DNA of 64,000 nt from the NCBI RefSeq assembly GCF_025997855.1, contig NZ_AP026560.1, positions 894,001-958,000 on the forward strand, written 5' to 3'. Shown here one piece after another: positions 39,218 through 49,079 of the stretch. Below the pieces are notes generated by a model. That model was not told where the DNA came from. It saw only the letters and a list, made by a program, of their open reading frames with translations, and made no database searches. The stretch comes from Deinococcus aetherius. GTDB lineage: Bacteria; Deinococcota; Deinococci; Deinococcales; Deinococcaceae. The translations under genes and the position numbers were made by a program. Numbering within the stretch: the stretch's first letter is position 1; each line of letters starts with the position of its first letter.

Positions 39218-40540
39218 ATGGGCTCGTATTTCGGACTATACATTGGTGACCAGAGGGTTCTGTCTGGCAAAAGCTACGTTGGCGGGGATTTGCTCTCTGT
39301 GTTCAGTGACTCTGAGCGAATGGTCATGAACCCGACAGAGAACGATAGGCTCCTGCCCTTCGCCCCAAACTCCTGGGAGGACCCCCTCGAGGGAACGTAC
39401 TTCTTTTACCGCACCAAGGCAAGTCACATACGTCAGCGCTTGGACATTATGGGTATCAATTTGAGAGAGGTGCGCCGCCTCTTTGAAATGTTCTACCGGC
39501 AGGTTGAAGCTGAAAACGCCTATTTTCGCTCTGGTGTCCTTGCGGATTTGTACGAGGCGGAGGGTCTGGTAGACGACTTCGAGGAGTATACCTTCGGACG
39601 TTGGTTAAATTTGGTGGAGCTGGCTCTTAAAATAAATTACAAGGTTATTTTTGGTCAGCTTGAACCACGAGATCAGCTCAAGGAGCTTCGTTCAAGAACT
39701 TTTGAGTATTTTTCGGGAGCCATGGGCTTTCCGGACCATGACATCGATTTTCGGTACCTTCTGCGTGTGGCGCTCGATTTCCTACCCGATGCGGAGGACG
39801 TCACCCTCGATTACACTGATTTGGTCGCCGGAGGGTACTACGGGGAGGACGATTTGCTGTGCGCACAGGCGGTTGAATCAAGCGCGCAGGACTACACCCT
39901 TAGTGAGAAGGTCGTCGTCCTCGCCGAGGGAACGACCGACATGCCGGTGCTGCGTGACAGCCTGCGATTGCTTTACCCTCATCTTGCCCATTACTTCGCC
40001 TTCGCCGACTTCTCGGTCGTGAACGCCGAAGGTGGTGCGGGCAGACTAGTGTCCTACGTTAAGGCCCTAGTCTCGATGCAGCTCAAAAACCGCGTAATCG
40101 CGGTTTTTGATGCCGATACCGGCGCCCGCGCAGCGCTACGTGGGATGCGGGACTTGGCGCTGCCCAAAAACATCAAGGTCATGCAACTCCCGCACCTTGC
40201 GCTCGCTGAGCGCTACCCGACCATCGGCCCCACCGGCGTGAGCGAGCTTGATGTCAACGGCCTCGCATGTAGCCTTGAGTTGTATCTTCCGCCCGAGCTG
40301 TTGCAGAACCCAGAGGGGGATTTGTATCCGGTCCAGTGGCGTGGCTATGACCAAGCGCTGGGGCAGTACCAAGGCGAGATTATGGGCAAGACGCAGATCC
40401 AGAAAGCATTCTCCGAGACAGTGCGTGCCATTGACGAGGGTCGTGTGCAGTTCGAAGACTACACCTGGGACGGCCTACGCGCGGTGTTCGAGGAGATGCT
40501 CAGAGTGCTCGAGGGGGGAGACGAACAAGGGTTGCCCTGA
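39218..40540 (+). CDS. HEPN/TOPRIM-like protein, third gene of the putative defence operon
   Basis: This 440-residue protein has an N-terminal region (MGSYFGLYIGDQRVLSGKSY onward) like the HEPN/Toprim N-terminal domain family. A TOPRIM-like core follows at residues 230-350: VVVLAEGTTDMPVL holds the glutamate (E237), and RVIAVFDADTGARAAL holds the D298-x-D300 pair. These acidic residues bind metal in OLD-family nucleases and topoisomerases. Then come LACSLELYLPPELL and KTQIQKAFSETVRAI as in the OLD-like TOPRIM C-terminus. No ATPase domain is attached. It probably cuts nucleic acid, perhaps controlled by the two preceding proteins. Confidence 0.65.
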   Translation: MGSYFGLYIGDQRVLSGKSYVGGDLLSVFSDSERMVMNPTENDRLLPFAPNSWEDPLEGTYFFYRTKASHIRQRLDIMGINLREVRRLFEMFYRQVEAENAYFRSGVLADLYEAEGLVDDFEEYTFGRWLNLVELALKINYKVIFGQLEPRDQLKELRSRTFEYFSGAMGFPDHDIDFRYLLRVALDFLPDAEDVTLDYTDLVAGGYYGEDDLLCAQAVESSAQDYTLSEKVVVLAEGTTDMPVLRDSLRLLYPHLAHYFAFADFSVVNAEGGAGRLVSYVKALVSMQLKNRVIAVFDADTGARAALRGMRDLALPKNIKVMQLPHLALAERYPTIGPTGVSELDVNGLACSLELYLPPELLQNPEGDLYPVQWRGYDQALGQYQGEIMGKTQIQKAFSETVRAIDEGRVQFEDYTWDGLRAVFEEMLRVLEGGDEQGLP

Positions 40541-41145
40541 GCGAGATAGTCCTCCAACGGCCTGACCCGCGTGTTTTGCCTACCATTCGGTAGTGAACAC
40601 CAAAACAAGGAGTTTTGGAAAGCTTGGGAAGGGATTCCAGACCGATCACGGGGGAATGTCTGAACAGCCGCCTTTCGGCTGGCGGCTGGAAGAGGAAGAG
40701 GGTATCATCCCGGAAACCAGATTTAAAGAAAGCCGAGGTAGGGGAAGGCCCCTAATCACTCGGGATCGAGTCCTCTACATCGTTCACGGCTCGGTATTCC
40801 AGTTAGGTCCCCAGCAGGGCACCCGCCTTCACCAGCCCAGCTAGCGAGCCCAAGAGAGACAAGGGCGAAGATAGCAGTAAGTTAAGGCGTGGAGGAGAAG
40901 TACGACGTTCAGCCCTTCGTGATCGGCATGGTGCCTATGGCTGCTGAGTTCGAGCAACATCGTCCAGGCGAGCGTCGAGGTATCGATGACACCACCTCTA
41001 CGGCTGTTGCGTCACAGGAGGCGGTCCGTCGGCTTGCTGTGAACAGTCAGAGCGCCCCGCCCCTGCCCCCTGAACTATGCAAGCGCCATGTGGCCCAACA
41101 GGGGATACAACGCCGTGCCGTCGAAAGTTGGTTAAGGATAAATCA
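40541..41145. other. 605-base gap with no recognised gene
   Basis: Only short frames occur. The best is a GTG-started 83-codon frame described separately. Other frames (with EEKYDVQPFVIGMVPMAAEF) have no ribosome-binding site and look random. Likely scar sequence between cargo modules. Confidence 0.4.
40593..40844 (+). CDS. short hypothetical reading frame
   Basis: This GTG-started frame of 83 residues is hydrophilic and charged, with PPFGWRLEEEEGIIPETRF, faintly like the linker region of serine recombinases (PPYGYR-type). It has no clear ribosome-binding site. It may be a remnant or not be translated. Confidence 0.25.
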   Translation: MNTKTRSFGKLGKGFQTDHGGMSEQPPFGWRLEEEEGIIPETRFKESRGRGRPLITRDRVLYIVHGSVFQLGPQQGTRLHQPS

Positions 41146-42162
41146 ATGGTTAAAAAAAAGAGTAAGAGAACTCCTAAGCGTAGCGCTGCGTCCGGTCTCT
41201 CTCTACCCGACACATCCAAATGGCAACCGCGCGACAAGGCTCAACAAACCCTCCAATCGGCTTTTTTGCTTAGGTGTATAGCGGCCGAGAGGTCCATTAA
41301 ACAAGGGGTATTGCAAGAAAAAGAAATGGCAATAGATAACTTCGACTCTGGGCCCGGTGTCGAGGATATTCTTCGTGAAGCGATAGGGGATATACTTCCA
41401 GTGCGTTATTCAGTACGCTCTGGCGTCATCAATGATAGTCTCGGAAGAACGGCTGGAGATTTTGATGTCCTTGTGTTTAACAGCAATTGGTTTCCGATTA
41501 TTAAAGGTGGGGCAACTAAAACGTCACGACGATACCATTATCCTGTGGAAGGCGTGTACGCTGTCATCGAGGTAAAACAATCCTTGGGTTTTGAGGAGTT
41601 GGACGCGGCTATGGAAAAACTTGTCGTTTGCCACCGACTTCATAGACCGAGTACGCTCGCATATAGGATGACTGAAAATCGTGAGGGAAGTGATTGTAAT
41701 CACGGCCTTACCAATCCTCTTTATTCAGCTATCGTCGCTAGTGATTTAAAAGACGGCGTGAATTTCGAAGACTTAATAGAACGATTCTACCATATTAACA
41801 AAACTCTGAAGCGTTTAGAGGTGGTTAGAGCATTGTGTGTTCTTGGACATGGTACGATAACGTGGGGAGTCAGGAGCCAACTTTCAGAAATCAGACCAGC
41901 TCTATTCATGTTGGATGATCTATACCAACCAATTGTTCCAGCTTATCACTCCCCCCGACATTCAAAGTCCTCGCTGTATAGCTTTATGTCTGACCTACTC
42001 CTGCATCTATATCACTCCATTCTTGCACCGGAGGACGTAGCACCCAGTTATGGTGTATCCAATCAGTCAATATCAGCTCCCAGTTCTGAAGAAATTAGGC
42101 TTGATCCCGATGAGGAATGGTTAGAGCGTTTGAAGGTGATTTGTAAGAAAGAACATATGTAG
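41146..42162 (+). CDS. DUF6602-like putative nuclease
   Basis: This 338-residue, AT-rich gene starts after an AAGGAT site with a Lys/Arg-rich head (MVKKKSKRTPKRSAAS). The core has a PD-(D/E)xK-type layout: RTAGDFDVLVFNSNWFPII with D107, then GVYAVIEVKQSL with E142 and K144. This fits the DUF6602 family found beside restriction and defence genes. The C-terminal half is helical and unassigned. It is a single gene 600 bases after the three-gene operon and probably acts alone or as an accessory nuclease. Composition shows recent transfer. Confidence 0.65.
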   Translation: MVKKKSKRTPKRSAASGLSLPDTSKWQPRDKAQQTLQSAFLLRCIAAERSIKQGVLQEKEMAIDNFDSGPGVEDILREAIGDILPVRYSVRSGVINDSLGRTAGDFDVLVFNSNWFPIIKGGATKTSRRYHYPVEGVYAVIEVKQSLGFEELDAAMEKLVVCHRLHRPSTLAYRMTENREGSDCNHGLTNPLYSAIVASDLKDGVNFEDLIERFYHINKTLKRLEVVRALCVLGHGTITWGVRSQLSEIRPALFMLDDLYQPIVPAYHSPRHSKSSLYSFMSDLLLHLYHSILAPEDVAPSYGVSNQSISAPSSEEIRLDPDEEWLERLKVICKKEHM

Positions 42163-42188
42163 ATTGGTAATTCTCGACATGCCTGCGT

Positions 42189-42497
42189 TCAGGCTGGCTT
42201 AACGGTCACCTGACCATTCTTCCAGGCCACCCTGTCCCGTGTCCCGTAATGTGCCCAGAACTCCTGCGGCACAGCACCGGGGACTTCATAGCGCAGGTAG
42301 AGGTAGCTAGGCTCCGTCTCCCCCAACCCCTCATTCACCTCAGCGCACACAAGGGTCGGGTGCTGGAGCTGCTGAAAATGGGGGTCCGCCCCGAGCAGGC
42401 GCCCTGCGGCGTCCAACAGCGACTGCTGGCAGGGCGTCGGCGTTCCCACGCTCCCATCCGGGCGAACCACAGTGATGCTGATGCTCGTGTCAGGCAT
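42189..42497 (-). CDS. small hypothetical protein beside the HNH nuclease
   Basis: This 102-residue soluble protein (MPDTSISITVVRPDGSVGTP) with mixed beta and helix has no signal peptide. It starts eight bases after the HNH nuclease stop and is in the same direction, so it may be its partner, for example an immunity-like or regulatory protein. A TAAGCT hexamer five bases upstream could also give it a separate leaderless start. No family is recognised. Confidence 0.55.
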   Translation of the reverse strand: MPDTSISITVVRPDGSVGTPTPCQQSLLDAAGRLLGADPHFQQLQHPTLVCAEVNEGLGETEPSYLYLRYEVPGAVPQEFWAHYGTRDRVAWKNGQVTVKPA

Positions 42498-42505
42498 GGC
42501 TGAGC

Positions 42506-43243
42506 TTAGCGTCGGGGCGCCCGGTAACCCGCCGCCTGGGCCGCTACCGCACTGGCAAAGCAGTTCACGGCCTTCGTGCGGGCATAGCTGCTGTCCCCGC
42601 TCGGCAGGTGGTAGATGCCAGACTTGCTCACCTTGATGGGCGCCGTTGCCGGGCAACTCCCGTCCGCGTTGGGCGGGGTTGCGCCGCTCACCTGACTGGC
42701 TCCCTGGGAGGCAGACACCGTGGGCGCCTGGGTGGCCGGAGCAGTGCTGCCTTGGGCTGGCGTCAGACCGCCGGGCAAGGGACCAACGTACTGTACATAA
42801 GCCGCCTGCCAGTCCCGGGCGATAGCTTGTTGCGCCTCCTGAAAGGTGATCTTGCCCGAGCAGGCCAAGTCATGCAGCCGGTTTTCGAGCTGGTCTTTGA
42901 CGTGGGCATTGAGGGGCTTTGTCTGATAGGACTCGGGCCAGAGGTTACGGACGCTGTTGCTCCCGCCGAGTTCGAGCGAGATCAGGTGGTCCACCTCGTA
43001 CTCGCCCTTCTCGCGGCTCTTTATGCCGTAGGACTGGTACACCTGCTCCTTGAGAGCTTGCGGCACGTTGCGGACAGTCTGCGTGTACCCGGGCTTGCAG
43101 ATGATGTTGGGGTCACTCGTCAGCACGTCCCCTGAGGTCTTGATCGGATCGGGAACCACTGGGGCTTTCAGGTTGTAGGAGGTGGCGAGGCCCGGCGTCA
43201 TCAGGGTCAGGGCGAGCCAGATGCTCACGCTTCTGGGGGACAT
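42506..43243 (-). CDS. secreted HNH nuclease with C-terminal 'sunset'-type domain
   Basis: This 245-residue exported protein has a signal peptide (SVSIWLALTLMTPGLATS). An HNH-like core follows at about residues 80-105 (YEVDHLISLELGGSNSVRNL, then WPESYQTKPLNAHVKDQLEN), with the Asp-His pair of the beta-beta-alpha metal finger. A Thr/Gln/Ala linker precedes a small C-terminal domain (SKSGIYHLPSGDSSYARTKA) of the kind found on extracellular nucleases. The start follows a TACACT hexamer by six bases. It would degrade DNA outside the cytoplasm. Confidence 0.8.
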   Translation of the reverse strand: MSPRSVSIWLALTLMTPGLATSYNLKAPVVPDPIKTSGDVLTSDPNIICKPGYTQTVRNVPQALKEQVYQSYGIKSREKGEYEVDHLISLELGGSNSVRNLWPESYQTKPLNAHVKDQLENRLHDLACSGKITFQEAQQAIARDWQAAYVQYVGPLPGGLTPAQGSTAPATQAPTVSASQGASQVSGATPPNADGSCPATAPIKVSKSGIYHLPSGDSSYARTKAVNCFASAVAAQAAGYRAPRR

Positions 43244-43249
43244 GAGGAG

Positions 43250-43255
43250 AGTGTA
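43250..43255 (-). promoter_or_regulatory. putative leaderless -10 element, HNH nuclease gene
   Basis: Minus-strand TACACT lies six bases before the ATG. Confidence 0.45.
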
Positions 43256-43474
43256 GGCCCGGTCGCTCACGGGAAGCTGATGGGGAGAAAGCCGTCTCCG
43301 AGCGCTCCTCCAGCTCCTCGCGCAACAGGCGGATTTGTTGTGCGTTGGCCGCCGCGTGCGGTTCTTGATCACTCACGTCGGGCAGCATGACAGGGCGCAT
43401 GGCCGAGCGAGGTGTCAATGTCGGGTTCGTCGTGAGCAGTTTCGGCGGAATGGGTGTGACCACCCCCCTGACGT

Positions 43475-45576
<2,102 letters not shown>

Positions 45577-45850
45577 CCTGACCTCCGATTCACCGCGAAT
45601 CGTAGGCCGGAGGGGGCTGCTACCTCGAAGTGGTCAAATCTGTTCCGCCCCTTCTGGTCATGTTGAAACCGCCACCGTCACGAGGACGCAAGTGCGTCTT
45701 CTACGACGGGCACGGCTCCACGAATTCCACCCTAACCCAGGGGGAACAGCATCTCAACCCCGAGCCTCGTCTAGCCGCACTTTGCGTTCGGTGAGCCCCA
45801 GCAACCAGTCACTGGAGAGGTCGAGGACGGCGGAGAAGGCCCGCACCTCA

Positions 45851-46737
<887 letters not shown>

Positions 46738-46998
46738 GAAAGCTGCCCGAAAGCCTCCCTCAACCTTGCTGATCATGTTTGGCGTGATGTCCAACCCATA
46801 GCGCTCGTAAACCAGGGTACTCAGGGCGTTGGTCGTCAACGGTGGGGTGTGGTGGTGCCGGGCAAGGCGCAACCGCTCCCCAATGATGTTCTTGCCAACG
46901 GCTCCCTGTTGCTTGTTGCGCAGGGAGGCTTTACGGCGGGAAGTCACCGCCCCACCCTAGATTTCTCGCCTGGAAGACTCGACTCTTAGCTAGAAGGA

Positions 46999-47025
46999 TG
47001 TATTCTAAATAAGAAGAAAAATACA
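46999..47025. promoter_or_regulatory. AT-rich inverted repeat, possible operator
   Basis: TGTATT and AATACA are inverted around a 15-base AT-rich centre, in the 256-base gap between the broken XRE regulator and the divergent three-gene operon. It may be the regulator's binding site. There is no gene in this gap. Confidence 0.25.
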
Positions 47026-47203
47026 CCTCTCGAACCTGCCTTCCATAGGGCGTGCTCTCTCGCCCTCGGCCCGTCGTCTTTTCTCGCTATTAGGTCTGTG
47101 ACCAGCCCTTGCTGTCTCTCCTCCCCGCTGCCCTGGAACAGCACGTCCTCGCCCGCGAAGCCATGCCAGACCCCGGTCTGTGACCCGTCAACCGAGGAGC
47201 GTG

Positions 47204-47560
47204 ATGCCTGGCACTCCACCCCTGCTGCTACTTCCGTCCCGGTTCGTCCAGGTCACTTACCGGGCCAACTTGGACGACTTTCTCTGCGTCGCCCGGATGG
47301 CTGCCGGTCGCCTCGTCCATCCCACTGGTCAGGCGTGGCAGCTCGACGGTTGTAAGAGCGACCGTCTCTACCTCCGCCTGCTCTACGGAGAGTTGGCTGA
47401 CCAGCTCGGCCTCGTCCCCTATCTGGATGAGGAATTCGATCTCATCGTGAACGCTTCCACGGTGACCATCGGCATTCACACGCGCCTCGCCACCACCGCT
47501 GCCCTCTTCGACCAGTTCATCGGCCACTTGGACCATCTGTTGCCTCGGAGTACCCCATGA
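47204..47560 (+). CDS. hypothetical protein, first of a small exported-protein operon
   Basis: This 118-residue soluble protein of alpha/beta composition (FVQVTYRANLDDFLCVARMA, then LYLRLLYGELADQLGLVPYL) has no recognised family. A GAGGAG site upstream supports the ATG. Its stop overlaps the next start (ATGA), so translation is coupled with a lipoprotein, perhaps in a shared surface function. Confidence 0.55.
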   Translation: MPGTPPLLLLPSRFVQVTYRANLDDFLCVARMAAGRLVHPTGQAWQLDGCKSDRLYLRLLYGELADQLGLVPYLDEEFDLIVNASTVTIGIHTRLATTAALFDQFIGHLDHLLPRSTP

Positions 47561-48192
47561 GCCGCCGCCTCGCGCTTCTCCTCCCCCTCGTCCTGTGCGC
47601 CTGCCAGAAGGGCCCTGATCCCCAACAACTCAACGCCTCCGCCCAGTTCTTCCTGGACAACGGCGGCCTCACCCTGCTGAGCCGGACCGGCCAGGCAGGC
47701 ACCCAGCCCTGCCTCAAGCCCCTGAACATGAAGCAGACCTTGCTGGGTGGACCCTTCGGCGCGTCCGAACGCCTCGTGGACTTCGTTGAACGCCACCAGC
47801 TCGCCAAGACCCGCCACGAACAGCGCCCCTCGGGATACGAGGGCGTGACCTTCACCCCCGTTGCCCCCTACGAGAACAACTGGGTCGGCCAGGGTGACTA
47901 CAAGAACTTTTGCTTCGGCAAGATCACCCTCGTCAAGGCGGAGGCGGTGCCCGACGCCAAGACGATCACCGCCGGGGAGGCCGAGCCTTACATCATCCCT
48001 GGCACGGAGGCCCGCGCCACCCGCATCACCTATCGGCTCGAAGACGTGCCCGGCGGGTCGTTCGTGGACGACCTGAAGGCCGCTCCCAACTTGCTGGTCC
48101 GGGGCTCCCTGCTGCCGAAGAGCTATGGGAAGGACCTCACCGTGGTCGCCACCCTGCCGCTCAAGCCCGAGAACTTCAACGTCAAGCCCTGA
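47557..48192 (+). CDS. hypothetical lipoprotein
   Basis: This 211-residue protein has a lipoprotein signal (MSRRLALLLPLVLCACQKG; cleavage before Cys 16 or 14). The mature part is mixed beta with a Cys in PCLKPLNMKQ and another in KNFCFGKITLV, possibly a disulfide. No family is recognised. It is the second of three genes in the operon. Confidence 0.65.
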   Translation: MSRRLALLLPLVLCACQKGPDPQQLNASAQFFLDNGGLTLLSRTGQAGTQPCLKPLNMKQTLLGGPFGASERLVDFVERHQLAKTRHEQRPSGYEGVTFTPVAPYENNWVGQGDYKNFCFGKITLVKAEAVPDAKTITAGEAEPYIIPGTEARATRITYRLEDVPGGSFVDDLKAAPNLLVRGSLLPKSYGKDLTVVATLPLKPENFNVKP

Positions 48193-48210
48193 ACCGGAAT
48201 GGGAGTCCCC

Positions 48211-48642
48211 ATGAAGAAACTGCTGCCCCTGCTCGTGCTGGCCTCCGCCGTCTCCTGCGCGCCCCTCCCCACCCAGACCGTTGCCCCGACGCGGGTGACC
48301 ACAACTGTCGGTTACGTGACGGGCACGATTCCCGCTGGCGCCGACAATCCTGTGTTGGCGGCGGTGGTGTCAACTGCGCCGACCGCGCCGACGACCTCGG
48401 GACGGCAGCCGTGGCGGGCCGAGGAGATCGAGCGAAACCAGGTGGTGTTGCGGTCCAACGCGACGAGCCAGAACACCTCGACGTTCGGGAGCTTCATCCA
48501 GACACTGCCTCAGGAGATGACCTGGGGAGTGATTTCGTCCGGGAACACGACGACAGTGACGGCGACGTACAGCAGTGCCTATGCGGCCACCGCCCAGTAC
48601 ATCTTCGACCAGCTCGACAAGCGGTTCAGACGGGTGAGGTGA
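48211..48642 (+). CDS. second hypothetical lipoprotein
   Basis: This 143-residue protein has a lipoprotein signal (MKKLLPLLVLASAVSCAPLP) and a Thr/Ala/Val-rich mature part (VSTAPTAPTTSGRQPWRAEE). A GGGAG site lies just before the chosen ATG; another ATG four codons earlier is less likely because it would lack a good site. It is the last gene of the operon. Function unknown. Confidence 0.6.
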   Translation: MKKLLPLLVLASAVSCAPLPTQTVAPTRVTTTVGYVTGTIPAGADNPVLAAVVSTAPTAPTTSGRQPWRAEEIERNQVVLRSNATSQNTSTFGSFIQTLPQEMTWGVISSGNTTTVTATYSSAYAATAQYIFDQLDKRFRRVR

Positions 48643-48673
48643 CTCCCGAGCGAGCAACTCGCCCAGCCTCCCC

Positions 48674-49015
48674 CCTGCGAACGGAAGCCTCTTCGAGGAG
48701 CAGATCGACGTTGCCAACTTCAAGGGGCGAATGCGCGATCTGCTGCTCGCTGCCAGTAGCCTCAACTGGGGCAAGATCAGCCTCGCCATCTTCGGCAGCA
48801 TGTTCCAGGGGGTCATGGACAAGGCCGAGCGCCGTGCCCTCGGTGCGCACTACACCTCCGAGGCCAACACCCTCAAGGCCCTCGGTCCCCTCTTTCTGGA
48901 CGAAATGCATGCCCTGCGCGACCAGGCCCGGGGCAAGTCCGCCCGGTTGCGGACCTTCCTCAACCTGCTGCCGACCCTCCGCTTTCTCAACCCCGCCTGC
49001 GGCAGCGGCAACTAG
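48674..49015 (+). pseudogene. fragment of a DNA methyltransferase (type IIG/MmeI-like)
   Basis: About 110 codons are open without a real start. NGSLFEEQIDVANFKGRMRD, then SLNWGKISLAIFGSMFQGVM and GAHYTSEANTLKALGPLFLD lead to the AdoMet motif I region LRFLNPACGSGN, where a stop ends it. This order matches the middle of large class I DNA methyltransferases of MmeI/BREX-like type. Both the N-terminal part and everything after motif I are missing, so it is dead. Confidence 0.75.
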
Positions 49016-49079
49016 CCAGATGCCATCTTCGAAGAAACATTGACGTTTGCCGCACAGCGCCGAACTTCGCTGCAACCGT

